Assembly: GCA_900754955.1 (NCBI GenBank)
Contig: CAAEEV010000199.1
Span: 1-11,134, forward strand
Direction of reading: 5' to 3'
DNA: 11,134 bases
Source: Eggerthellaceae bacterium
GTDB lineage: Bacteria > Actinomycetota > Coriobacteriia > Coriobacteriales > Eggerthellaceae
Shown: piece after piece, positions 1 to 7,305 of the stretch
Numbering within the stretch: position 1 is the stretch's first letter
Layout of the letters: each line of letters begins with the position of its first letter
Program-made: the position numbers and the translations under genes
The notes under the pieces: generated by a model
What the model was told of the DNA's origin: nothing
Database searches by the model: none
Seen by the model: only the letters and a program-made list of their open reading frames with translations

Positions 1-68
1 CCCTCGTTGTGCAGCTGCACGGCGCGCCGCTTGAACTCCGCCGTGTGCTTCGGGCGCGGTTTTCCCAT
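1..68 (-). CDS. IS3-family transposase OrfA, N-terminal fragment (partial)
   Basis: Only the first 22 codons are present (MGKPRPKHTAEFKRRAVQLH, then NE). The segment KHTAEFKRRAVQL matches the start of the helix-turn-helix domain (HTH_Tnp_1) of IS3-family OrfA proteins, which bind the element's ends. The ATG at 66-68 is preceded by a good GGAGG ribosome binding site about 7 nt upstream. In intact IS3 elements OrfA is followed by OrfB, fused to it by a -1 frameshift; that part lies left of the window. Identification relies on a short stretch plus the correctly placed inverted repeat. Confidence 0.8.
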   Translation of the reverse strand, partial: MGKPRPKHTAEFKRRAVQLHNE

Positions 69-120
69 GATCCGCCTCCGTTCCCCCGCAACGGCAATGG
101 TGCCGAAGCGGGACTCGACC

Positions 121-145
121 TGTCAACGGATTCGGGGCAGATTCA
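121..145 (-). repeat. Terminal inverted repeat of the left IS3-family element
   Basis: Read from outside inward on the minus strand this 25-nt end starts TGAATCTGCCCCG and ends GTTGACA. It differs from the end at 10499-10523 at four positions only. It marks the insertion junction: the EAL reading frame continues immediately outside it. Confidence 0.8.
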
Positions 146-236
146 CGAGGCCGGCTGCGAAGAGGCGCAAGGCTTCTACTTCGCCCGCCCGCTGCCTTTG
201 GAAGAGTACGAAGCGTTGGTGTACCCGGAGGGGTAG
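146..236 (+). pseudogene. EAL-domain (c-di-GMP phosphodiesterase) gene, C-terminal remnant
   Basis: The translation from 147 reads EAGCEEAQGFYFARPLPLEE and continues for 10 more residues to a TAG stop at 234-236. The segment GC-x-x-AQG-[FY]-YF-[AS]-RPLP is the characteristic last strand and helix of EAL domains, which hydrolyse cyclic di-GMP. Everything upstream is replaced by the end of the IS3-family element, so the IS interrupted this gene 30 codons from its stop. The main part of the gene would be on the other side of the IS, left of the window. No separate start exists here and the fragment cannot be functional alone. Confidence 0.75.
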
Positions 237-282
237 GGGCCGCCGGCTGCAGGGGGCGGCAGAAAGATTCCCAGACAGCAAA

Positions 283-317
283 CCGCCGTCCTGCGCGGTC
301 TTCGGTCAGGACGGCGG
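283..317 (-). terminator. Distal hairpin of tandem terminator pair after the respiratory operon
   Basis: A perfect 11-bp stem (CCGCCGTCCTG with CAGGACGGCGG) has a 13-nt loop. On the minus strand it is followed by only TTTG, on the plus strand by AAAA, so it is a weak intrinsic terminator by tail but a strong hairpin. It lies about 56 nt past the stop of the last operon gene and just after the better hairpin at 324-356. Confidence 0.5.
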
Positions 318-356
318 AAAATGCGGAATGGCGCCGCAGGTGACGGCGCCATTCCG
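318..356 (-). terminator. Rho-independent terminator of the molybdoenzyme operon
   Basis: A perfect 13-bp stem (324-336 with 344-356, arms CGGAATGGCGCCG and CGGCGCCATTCCG) has a 7-nt loop and, on the minus strand, is followed by CATTTT. It begins 16 nt past the stop codon of the napH-like gene, the expected place for the transcript end. The tail sequence GCATTTTCC is identical to that after the intra-operon hairpin at 2863-2888. Confidence 0.7.
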
Positions 357-372
357 GTTCGGGGCATGCCGC

Positions 373-1434
373 CTAGGCGTCGGCGGCTTTTCGGGCACTT
401 TCGTTCCGACGAAGCGCCAGGCCACGTTTCGTGAAGGAGATGGCGTCGTGCGGGCACGCGTCGGCGCAGCGGCCGCAGCGCGTGCACTCGGAAAGAGGAC
501 GGCGTCCGAGGTCTGCCACCGGGTCGATGTGCTCCGGGCACACGGAAGCACACGCTGTGCACGGCTCGCTTTCCGCCCGCAGGCAGCGGTCGTGGTCGAC
601 GCGCGGGCGTGTCATTTTGCTGCCGAACGACGAGATGAGCGAAAGCAGAGCTCCCACCGGGCAAAAGCGGTGGCACCATTTCCGCAGCACCACGAGCTCG
701 AGCACGATGACGACGGGGAACACGACCAGGCTGAGGGTGAGCTCGTTGAACCCGACGAAGCGGTACAGGGCTATCACCGAGGCGATGGTAAGGCCGATGG
801 GGCACACCAGGCAGAACACGGGAAACCCGCACGCCGCCGCCGAAACGAGCGAGCCGGCGAGCACCAGATGGCGCGAATCCAGGCGGAAGCGCCGTTTGCC
901 CGCGAGGGCTTTCTCGACGTCGGTTTCCTGGCCGTCCTTCTCCTCGGGCGCCACGGCGGCGTCCTTGGCGCAGGCCAAGGCGTTTTCGCCGTCCGCAGCC
1001 TGCGCGCCGTCGGCGCTGGCGCAGTGGCTGCTGCAAGCGCCGCACGAGCTGCACGCGTGCCAGCGCTCGAGCGACTCCGCCGCCGCCTGATGCCGCTCGT
1101 CGACGTCCTTGTGGCGGCTTTTCTTCGTGCGCAGGAAGCGGTCGAGCGGGGGAACGGGGCAGGCCCACGAACAGAACGCCTTTCCGAACACCACGCCGAG
1201 TACCACCACGACGGCAAGCACGATGAGCGCGCGCGGCGCCACGGCCCACGAGCCGAAGAGCGCCTCGAGCGAGCCCAGAGGGCAGATGGCCGCGATGGCG
1301 TCCACACCGAAGCTGCAGTAGCTTCCCGCGCCGCCGAAGGCCAGCACGCCCACGACGCAGGCGACGAACGCCGCCGCCACGACGACGCGCCGTGCGATCG
1401 TCATCTTCGAGCGTTTCTTCACCGGTTTCGTCAT
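373..1434 (-). CDS. NapH-like membrane ferredoxin (quinol-oxidising electron transfer protein)
   Basis: This 353-residue polytopic iron-sulfur protein is of the NapH/CcoG-like type, which in nitrate reductase systems passes electrons from quinol to a periplasmic partner. Hydrophobic segments lie near residues 16-34, 68-84, 188-222 and 231-251. Two CxxxCP motifs typical of NapH are present (C88/C92 and C254/C258). The C-terminus carries two [4Fe-4S] ferredoxin motifs (C284, C292, C295, C299; C317, C320, C323, C327). Odd points: an extra CxxCxxCxxxC set at 128-138 and a charged insert at 140-185, making it longer than a typical NapH of about 290 residues. The ATG is chosen because it overlaps the stop of the upstream napG-like gene by 4 nt (ATGA), implying translational coupling. 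It is the last gene of the operon. Its exact donor and acceptor are inferred. Confidence 0.85.
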   Translation of the reverse strand: MTKPVKKRSKMTIARRVVVAAAFVACVVGVLAFGGAGSYCSFGVDAIAAICPLGSLEALFGSWAVAPRALIVLAVVVVLGVVFGKAFCSWACPVPPLDRFLRTKKSRHKDVDERHQAAAESLERWHACSSCGACSSHCASADGAQAADGENALACAKDAAVAPEEKDGQETDVEKALAGKRRFRLDSRHLVLAGSLVSAAACGFPVFCLVCPIGLTIASVIALYRFVGFNELTLSLVVFPVVIVLELVVLRKWCHRFCPVGALLSLISSFGSKMTRPRVDHDRCLRAESEPCTACASVCPEHIDPVADLGRRPLSECTRCGRCADACPHDAISFTKRGLALRRNESARKAADA

Positions 1435-2039
1435 CGTCCGTCGCCGCCTTTCCAGGGCTTGATGTTCACGCCGCGTTTGCCGGAGGCCGCGTAGCCGCCG
1501 TACGAGCCGGCGACGCACACGTTCTCGCACGCGCCGCAGCCGTTGCAGCGTTCTTCGTCCACGACCAGGCGCCCTTGCTCGTCAATGCGTAGGGCGCCCC
1601 ATTCGCATGCGTCCACGCACGGGGCGCTGCAGTGGCCGGACACGCCGAAAAGCTCGCATTCGCCCTCGTCGACGACGGCGATGCCAATCTTGTCGGCCTC
1701 GGGGTCGAAAGGCGCGAGCGCGCCGGTCGGGCAGGCGGCAATGCAGCGGGGGTCGCCGCCGCACATGTCGCACCAGCCGATGCGGAAACGCATGACGGGC
1801 TGGCGCACGTTGAGCACGCCGTCCTCGGCGGTGGCGTAGCCGATGGCGCGCGTCGGGCAGGCGCCGACGCAGCGGTTGCAGCGGACGCAGTTGCCGAAGA
1901 AGCGGGCGTCGTCCTGGCCGCCGGGGGGACGCAGCAGCTCCGCGTCGCCCGCCAAAGCGCGCGCCCCGCCGCCCAGCGCGACGAGCAGCATGATGCCGGC
2001 GCCGCCTTCCAGCAGCGTCCTGCGGGTGATTCCTTCCAT
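1431..2039 (-). CDS. NapG-like Tat-exported ferredoxin with four [4Fe-4S] clusters
   Basis: A 202-residue protein with an N-terminal Tat signal (TRRTLLEGG at 5-13 followed by a hydrophobic stretch to about residue 25). It is followed by 16 cysteines in four groups: 51/54/57/61, 90/93/99/103, 128/137/141/145 and 165/168/171/175. This layout matches NapG, the periplasmic partner of NapH in quinol-to-terminal-enzyme electron transfer. The start overlaps the stop of the torD-like gene by 1 nt (TAATG), with a GGAAGGTGG ribosome binding site upstream; the stop overlaps the next start by 4 nt. Pairing with the following NapH-like protein is strongly suggested by this arrangement. In this operon its likely acceptor is the DmsA/B-like enzyme rather than a nitrate reductase; that is inference. 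Confidence 0.85.
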   Translation of the reverse strand: MEGITRRTLLEGGAGIMLLVALGGGARALAGDAELLRPPGGQDDARFFGNCVRCNRCVGACPTRAIGYATAEDGVLNVRQPVMRFRIGWCDMCGGDPRCIAACPTGALAPFDPEADKIGIAVVDEGECELFGVSGHCSAPCVDACEWGALRIDEQGRLVVDEERCNGCGACENVCVAGSYGGYAASGKRGVNIKPWKGGDGR

Positions 2040-2824
2040 TAGCACGACGCCACCTTCCACGCTTCGTCGCCCGCGCGGTCGGCCTCGTCGTCGCGCGGGG
2101 GCGTTTCCAGCCACTCCATGTCGAGCGCGACGTCCTCGGCGCGCAGGCCGGTCTCATCCTCGACGGCCGCGATGGCGTCGTCCAGCAGGTCGGCGTCCAG
2201 CGCGAAGAAATCCTGCGCGAACTCGAGCGCGCCGTGGTAGAAGCGCTCTTTCGAAAGGGAAAGCGCCAGCTGCGCGAAGCGCGGATACCAGCTTGCGATG
2301 TGGCGGGCGAGGAAGGAGCGCTGCGTGGTCAGCAGGCGCAGCGTCTCGGCGTCGTCGCCTTCCGCCAGGCGCTCCTTCGTGCGCTCGGCCAGGACGGCCA
2401 TGAAGTCGCACTCGAAGCTCAGATGGTCTTCCGGAAGGTTCAGGCTCTGGTCAAGGCGCAGCGCGTGCTTCTTGAACACGTTGTAGACGCGGGCGCGGGC
2501 TTTGCCCATGAGCATCTGCTCGCCGCCTTCCTCGTCGTGCGCCGACTCGTAGGGCAGGGCAGCGCGCCCGCCGGTCGTCCGCATGCCGTAGAACGTCCCC
2601 GTGTAGTCCACGGCGAGCGCCTGGCGTGTGTCGGCATCGTGCTTGCGCAGGAACTTTCCCATGACGGCAAGGCCGTGGGAGACGTCCTCTCGCTCGGAAA
2701 GCCCCGCGTCGCCCAGCCGGTCGATCTGCTCCTGGGTCAAGGGAGCCGCGAAAAGCAGCGATACCAGCGAGTACAGCGAACGCCGCTCTTCCATGGCCGT
2801 TTGAAGTTCTGTCGCGTGATTCAT
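2039..2824 (-). CDS. TorD/DmsD-family molybdoenzyme chaperone
   Basis: A 261-residue, mostly helical soluble protein. It carries the TorD-family signature PYES at 91-94 and the later D-H-L-x-x-E-x-x-FMA motif near residues 133-143. TorD-family proteins bind the Tat signal and core of one partner molybdoenzyme in the cytoplasm, keep it from export before the cofactor is inserted and help load it. The ATG at 2822-2824 is chosen because it has a GGAG ribosome binding site 8 nt upstream and fits the family N-terminus; an in-frame start 22 codons earlier lies in the intergenic hairpin. The client is presumably the Tat-exported catalytic subunit of this operon. The acidic C-terminal tail (about residues 225-258) is longer than usual. 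Confidence 0.88.
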   Translation of the reverse strand: MNHATELQTAMEERRSLYSLVSLLFAAPLTQEQIDRLGDAGLSEREDVSHGLAVMGKFLRKHDADTRQALAVDYTGTFYGMRTTGGRAALPYESAHDEEGGEQMLMGKARARVYNVFKKHALRLDQSLNLPEDHLSFECDFMAVLAERTKERLAEGDDAETLRLLTTQRSFLARHIASWYPRFAQLALSLSKERFYHGALEFAQDFFALDADLLDDAIAAVEDETGLRAEDVALDMEWLETPPRDDEADRAGDEAWKVASC

Positions 2825-2854
2825 CGAAGGCTCCGTTCTACGGACAAAAAGCTG

Positions 2855-2888
2855 GAAAATGCGCCGGGCACGCGAAGGCGCGCCCGGC
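2855..2888 (-). terminator. Intra-operon hairpin with short U tail (possible attenuator)
   Basis: In the 93-nt gap between the dmsC-like and torD-like genes, the minus strand forms a 10-bp stem (GCCGGGCGCG with CGTGCCCGGC, one G-U pair, 6-nt loop) followed by CATTTTCC. It has the form of a partial intrinsic terminator and may lower expression of torD-napG-napH relative to the catalytic and anchor subunits, or protect the upstream mRNA end. Function is inferred. Confidence 0.55.
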
Positions 2889-2917
2889 AAGAGAGGAGGG
2901 GAAAATAGTGGAGAGGT

Positions 2918-3775
2918 CTAGCAGTTGAGCACGACGCGCGCGGCCTCGAAGAGCTCCATGAAGCCTTCGGAGAAGAGCCACATGAGCAAGCGGACCGCCA
3001 GGCCGCCCGCCAGCGCGCCGACGAAGCCGACCGCCGCGAGCACGGTCAAAGTCTGGCGGTTGCCGCCCGCGGTGCAGCGCAGGATGGCGATGGAGCATCC
3101 GATGGCGACCACGATGCCGCAGGCAACGGCCAAACCTGTTACGAGCGCCTGGGAGGCGACGTCGAAGCCTGCCGACTGCAGGTAGGCCAGGTAGGCCACG
3201 ATGGTCACCGCGCCAACGATGGACGCCGCGAGCACGGGCACGCCCCACGACTTCGCGGAAAACTCCTTGTCGACGGCCAGGCTGACCAGCAGGAACAGCA
3301 GGGCGCCGGCGGCAAGCGAGGTGCCCAGGTACGCGATGGGCAGGATCTCGGTGAACCAGGCGGCCTTCGCGCTGATGACGTAGCCATGGCCCGTCACGAA
3401 CGCCAGCAGGAGGCCCAGCACGATGCCGGCGACAGCAAAGCCCTTGCGCGCGCCGTCGACGCCGCTGCGCTTGGAAAGCACCAGGTAGACCACGCCGACC
3501 ACGACGAGCAGGCCCAACACCATGAGCTCGACGGAAACGCCCGAGAACGAGAACACATGGCGCACGGCGGCCATGACGTGCTGCGGGGAGGCAAGGTGCA
3601 GTACCGAGAACAGGCCGCCGACCACGACGAGCACGAGCGAGACGATACCCACGGCGAACCGGGCGCGCTTCGTGCCGCCGACGAACTCAGAGGCGCCTGC
3701 GAACGCGAACGCGCAGCCGCCGGCGCCGGCGAGCAAGGAGAACAGGACCAAAGGCCATTGGATGATCTCTTCCAT
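2918..3775 (-). CDS. DmsC-like membrane anchor subunit of a molybdopterin oxidoreductase
   Basis: A 285-residue integral membrane protein with about eight hydrophobic helices (near 5-27, 40-62, 83-101, 111-130, 145-168, 178-198, 209-232 and 242-267). Length and helix count match DmsC of DMSO reductase, which anchors the A and B subunits and oxidises menaquinol. The start codon overlaps the stop of the ferredoxin gene by one base (TAATG), so the two are translationally coupled. No haem-binding or iron-sulfur motif is evident. Assignment to DmsC rather than NrfD rests on the eight-helix pattern and the short N-terminus; an alignment would be needed to separate them firmly. Confidence 0.8.
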   Translation of the reverse strand: MEEIIQWPLVLFSLLAGAGGCAFAFAGASEFVGGTKRARFAVGIVSLVLVVVGGLFSVLHLASPQHVMAAVRHVFSFSGVSVELMVLGLLVVVGVVYLVLSKRSGVDGARKGFAVAGIVLGLLLAFVTGHGYVISAKAAWFTEILPIAYLGTSLAAGALLFLLVSLAVDKEFSAKSWGVPVLAASIVGAVTIVAYLAYLQSAGFDVASQALVTGLAVACGIVVAIGCSIAILRCTAGGNRQTLTVLAAVGFVGALAGGLAVRLLMWLFSEGFMELFEAARVVLNC

Positions 3776-4365
3776 TACAGATTCTCCTTCCAGGAGGCGT
3801 ACTTCGGCGAGAGGATATAGCGCGTGAGCGGCGCCTCGCCGTCGGGAGCGGGCAGCTGGTGGATGCACTCGTCGTCGTACTTCGCGAGCTCCTTGGAGAC
3901 GTCGGACTCCGGGTCTTCCAGATCGCCGTAGAAGCGCGCGCCTCCCGGGCAGTTGTGGACGCAGGCCGGCTTGGAGTAGCCGTCGGCGGTCAGCTGGCTG
4001 CACAGGGTGCACTTGCCGACCACGCCCGCCTCCTTGTCGAACGAGCGCACGCCGTACGGGCAGGCGTACATGCAGTAGCGGCAGCCGATGCAGTCGTCGC
4101 GGTTCACCAACACCACGCCCGTCTCGGTGTCGCGGTAGCTCGCGCCGGTGGGGCACACCTCGATGCAGCGGGCGTGCTCGCATTGCTGGCACTGGACCGG
4201 CAGGTTGTAGCGCTCGATGTCGGGGTAGGTGCCCGTGGGACCCACCGCCAGCACGCGGTTGTAGTACACGCCGAGCGGCAGCGAGTTCTCGAACTTGCAG
4301 CTGACGATGCAGCTGTCGCACCCAGTGCAGCGGTCAAGGTTGATGACCAGGCATTTCTTAGGCAC
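3775..4365 (-). CDS. DmsB-like ferredoxin subunit with four [4Fe-4S] clusters
   Basis: A 196-residue protein with no signal peptide, as expected for a subunit exported with its Tat-bearing partner. It has 16 cysteines in four groups: 13/16/19/23, 58/61/66/70, 91/94/97/101 and 118/121/134/138. This is the DmsB/PhsB/NrfC pattern that wires a membrane quinol site to the molybdoenzyme. All cluster positions are Cys, whereas E. coli DmsB has a Trp in one cluster. The start is a GTG at 4363-4365 (the CGTGCCTAA junction overlaps the stop of the catalytic gene by 8 nt), with an excellent GAGGAGG site just upstream. The downstream anchor gene overlaps by 1 nt. Confidence 0.92.
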   Translation of the reverse strand: MPKKCLVINLDRCTGCDSCIVSCKFENSLPLGVYYNRVLAVGPTGTYPDIERYNLPVQCQQCEHARCIEVCPTGASYRDTETGVVLVNRDDCIGCRYCMYACPYGVRSFDKEAGVVGKCTLCSQLTADGYSKPACVHNCPGGARFYGDLEDPESDVSKELAKYDDECIHQLPAPDGEAPLTRYILSPKYASWKENL

Positions 4366-7243
4366 GGTGGAACACCTCCTCGGTATTGGGCTCGCTTTGG
4401 AGCGTGGGCATGAAGGGCTGGAACTCTTCCGGCTCCACCCAGATGCCCTCAGGCTTCTCGGACTTCTCGATGTTGATGCGGTAGCCGCGCCAGGACGCGG
4501 AGGCGAAGTTGGGGTTGACGACGTCGTCGCGCGCCATCAGGTTGACGTTGCACTGGCGCCAGCCGCCCGATGGGTTCTTCTGCGTCTCGTCGTAGCTTTC
4601 GGGGAAGTAGAAGCGTTCCATCATGACGACGCCGGGGCGCACGCCCTCGGTCAGGTACGCGCGGCCGCGCGTTTCGCCGCGGCGGGACCACAGGCGCACC
4701 CAGTCGCCGTGCTCGATGCCCAGCTTCTCGGCGTCGCGCGGATTGATGCGGCAGTCCGGCACGGGCATGAGCTCGCGGCTGTACGGCGCGTTGCGCAGCG
4801 TGGTGTGGTGGTAGTGCGCCACGCGGCCGGTCGTGAGGTAGAACGGGTAGTCCGGGTCGTCGTCCAGCATGTTCTCGCTCTGCTCCTTGTAGGTGCAGAC
4901 GGCGTCGTACTCGGTGTCGTAGCCGTCTGGGCTGTCCTGCGTGAAGGGGAACATGTACGGGAAGCCGTAGCGGCCGTTGAGCACCGCCATGGTCACGTAC
5001 GGCTCGCACTTGCGCGAAAGCGTGGCGAACCCGGCGGGCAGGCCGTCGTCGACAATGTCCAGATACTGGTAGTACTGGTACAGGTCCTCGATAGGCACCG
5101 TGACCGTGTGGTCCTCGGAATGCTGCACGGCCTCTTCCCAGTCGTCCACGCCGAAGGCCTTCGCCCACTCAGGGTAGATGTCCTCCTTTGTGCGGTAGGT
5201 GCCGTTGAACTGGAAGTCGCGGTCGAGGATCTGGTCGTCGCCACCCAGCTTCTCGCACAGGCGGTCGACCAGCTGCGTGGCCACGATGAACGGGTCGGCG
5301 GTCTCGCCCAGGTGCACGATCTGCTTGCGCATGAAGGTCTGGTTGAACTGCGTCACCATCTCAGAGCCGTGCTCGAACTCCAGCCATTCCTGCAGGGGCA
5401 GGAACAGGTCCACGTCTTCGAAGGTGGTGGAGGTCATCATGGGGTACTGCTGGATGCAGTAGTCGAGCGTCGCGTAGGCCTGGTTCCATTCCTCGCCATT
5501 GCTCATGGTGCAGTACTTGTTGCCCACCTGCTCCCAGCGCACGGAGATCTTGTACGGCTCGCCGGTCAGCAGCGCCTCGCGCACAGGGGCGAGCTCGTTG
5601 AGCTGCCACTGGTGGACCGCCTTATGGCGGTCGGAGCCCAGGCGCGCACGCTGGTAGTCCACGAAGTCCTGGCGCTTCTTCTCGCCGTCGACGCCCTTCG
5701 CGTTCCAGGCGTCCACCGCGGCCTGCGAACGGCGCGTGTTTTCTTCGAGGGTCAGGCCCACGGTCCAGCCGACTCCGAAGGTCTCCTGGTAGGGGCGGGT
5801 GCACCAGAACTGGGTGGGACGGTGCGTCCAGCGCGACTCGGGCTTCTGTTCGGTCAGCACCACGCCGGGCTTGTCCACCTTGCCGCACAGCATGTCAAGC
5901 GCCATGGTGCCGAAGATGAAGTTGGAGGAAAGCTCGCTCATGTCGGCGAACTGGCCGGTGCCGATGCCGCTTTTCGTGGTGGCGTACAGCTTCACGGCCT
6001 CTTCGATGCGGTCGGCGTCGACCCAGGTGACCTCGGCGGTCTTTTCCAGCGTCCAAGGTTCCGCTTCCTGCCACTGGATCTGGCCGGCGGTGGGGCACTC
6101 TACGCCGTTCACCACCGCGGTGGTGAAGACGACCGGGTCGACCGGCGAGTTCTCAGGCAGCGTGAAGGGGAAGGGCTGGATGGAGTTGGTGCGCGCGTCG
6201 AAGCACACGAACGCCGGGGTGTCGTAGACGCCGTTGGGGTCGGCCGAGGGGTTCACGTAGTCGGGCCAGACTTCCTCAGCGCGCCAGGGCAGGCGCGTTT
6301 CCGGGTTGATGAGGAAGGGGTAATTGGTCCAGTACTTGCAGAATTCCTCGTCGTAGAGGTTGTTCGAGATGATGTAGTTGAACCAGCCCAGCAGCATGGC
6401 GATGTCGGACATGGGACGCACGGGCAGCCAGATGTCGGCCTTCGCCGCCTCTTCGGTGAAGTAGGGGTCGACGACGATGGTCTTGATGCCGCGCTCGCGC
6501 ATGTCGGCGTTCGCACGGGCAGCGTAGGCGGCGCCGGACGCGGAAGTCTGCGCGCCCCAGAGGACCACGGCCTCCATAGTGGGGTTCCACGCGTTCCACA
6601 TCTCGCGGGCGTTGTTGCCCTCGTGGCGGTTGTTCGAGCCGCCGCGCATCCACTGGCCCGCGCAGTCGGCGGGCAGGTAGCACTGGCAGCCGCCGGCGGA
6701 AATGCATACGGGCGCGCCCAGGGCGTCCTGCGTGACGCGCTGGAACACGTTGCCGTAGGTTCCGCCGCCGCCGGCGCCCACCATGACGGAGTACATGCCG
6801 TACTTCTTCACGGCGGTGGCCATCTGCTCGGCGGCCAGGTCGAGCGCCTCGTCCCAGCTGATGGCCTCCCACTCGTTCGTGCCGCGTTCGCCCACGCGCT
6901 TCATGGGGTGCAGCACGTGGCGCGGGCTGTAGACCAGGTGCAGTTGGTTCAGGGCCTTCGTGCACAGCGCGCCCTTGCTGAGCGTGCCGTTCTCGTCGCC
7001 CTCGATCTTCACTGCCACGCCGTCCTCGGTGTACACCCAGCACGGGCAGTTGTTGTAGCAGTTGTGGCACACGGTGTGGTGCTTGACGCGCTCCACACCC
7101 GACTGGGCGAACGCCTGGTCGGTTTCGGTCAGGGAGCCGTGGGCGGCAAGCCCGACCGCTCCGGCCGCGCCTGCCAGCGCCGAAAGCTTGGCGAAGCTGC
7201 GGCGCGTCATGGATGCGCGCGGCGTCCTCTCCTTGTCTTCCAT
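4358..7243 (-). CDS. Tat-exported DMSO-reductase-family molybdopterin oxidoreductase, catalytic subunit
   Basis: A 961-residue catalytic subunit of the DMSO reductase superfamily. Residues 12-30 form a Tat signal (MTRRSFAKLSALAGAAGAVG). A [4Fe-4S] site follows (C59, C62, C66 and C94, CxxCxxxC type). The usual molybdopterin domains come next: ISWDEAL at 128-134, the VVLWGAQ and IVVDPYFTEEA nucleotide-binding segments near 226-266, and the C-terminal dinucleotide-binding domain (HHTTLRNAPYS, INPRDAEKLG, FASASWRGYRINI). By hand alignment with DmsA, C194 in PADCAGQ falls at the Mo-ligand Ser position, suggesting Cys ligation and therefore not a classical DMSO/TMAO reductase. The start at 7243 is chosen for its AAAGGA site and because it precedes the Tat motif by 11 residues. 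Partner subunits follow immediately. The substrate is unknown: DMSO-like, sulfur, arsenic or aromatic acceptors are all possible. Confidence 0.93.
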   Translation of the reverse strand: MEDKERTPRASMTRRSFAKLSALAGAAGAVGLAAHGSLTETDQAFAQSGVERVKHHTVCHNCYNNCPCWVYTEDGVAVKIEGDENGTLSKGALCTKALNQLHLVYSPRHVLHPMKRVGERGTNEWEAISWDEALDLAAEQMATAVKKYGMYSVMVGAGGGGTYGNVFQRVTQDALGAPVCISAGGCQCYLPADCAGQWMRGGSNNRHEGNNAREMWNAWNPTMEAVVLWGAQTSASGAAYAARANADMRERGIKTIVVDPYFTEEAAKADIWLPVRPMSDIAMLLGWFNYIISNNLYDEEFCKYWTNYPFLINPETRLPWRAEEVWPDYVNPSADPNGVYDTPAFVCFDARTNSIQPFPFTLPENSPVDPVVFTTAVVNGVECPTAGQIQWQEAEPWTLEKTAEVTWVDADRIEEAVKLYATTKSGIGTGQFADMSELSSNFIFGTMALDMLCGKVDKPGVVLTEQKPESRWTHRPTQFWCTRPYQETFGVGWTVGLTLEENTRRSQAAVDAWNAKGVDGEKKRQDFVDYQRARLGSDRHKAVHQWQLNELAPVREALLTGEPYKISVRWEQVGNKYCTMSNGEEWNQAYATLDYCIQQYPMMTSTTFEDVDLFLPLQEWLEFEHGSEMVTQFNQTFMRKQIVHLGETADPFIVATQLVDRLCEKLGGDDQILDRDFQFNGTYRTKEDIYPEWAKAFGVDDWEEAVQHSEDHTVTVPIEDLYQYYQYLDIVDDGLPAGFATLSRKCEPYVTMAVLNGRYGFPYMFPFTQDSPDGYDTEYDAVCTYKEQSENMLDDDPDYPFYLTTGRVAHYHHTTLRNAPYSRELMPVPDCRINPRDAEKLGIEHGDWVRLWSRRGETRGRAYLTEGVRPGVVMMERFYFPESYDETQKNPSGGWRQCNVNLMARDDVVNPNFASASWRGYRINIEKSEKPEGIWVEPEEFQPFMPTLQSEPNTEEVFHRA

Positions 7244-7305
7244 GTGTTCTCGTCCTTTCTTCGGCGGTTTCGGTTCTTTCGCGCCAGGACGGCGCGTGCG
7301 GTCCG

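Larger units (their letters stand above)
1..145 (-). mobile_element. IS3-family insertion sequence, 5' end only (runs off window)
   Basis: The outer end is an inverted repeat at 121-145 that, read inward on the minus strand, begins TGAATCTGCCCC; a TG start is typical of IS3-family ends. A transposase OrfA start codon lies 53 bp inside it. The element has inserted into an EAL-domain gene, whose C-terminal codons resume at 146. The rest of the element, including orfB and the other end, is outside the window, so the subgroup and intactness cannot be judged. The end matches the IS end at 10499-10523 at 21 of 25 positions. Confidence 0.85.

Noticed and set aside
7..1494. A plus-strand open frame of 495 codons spanning the IS end, EAL remnant, terminators and napH-like gene
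   Set aside because: It crosses several unrelated features and is Arg/Ala-rich without domains; the napH- and napG-like genes on the other strand account for most of the sequence.
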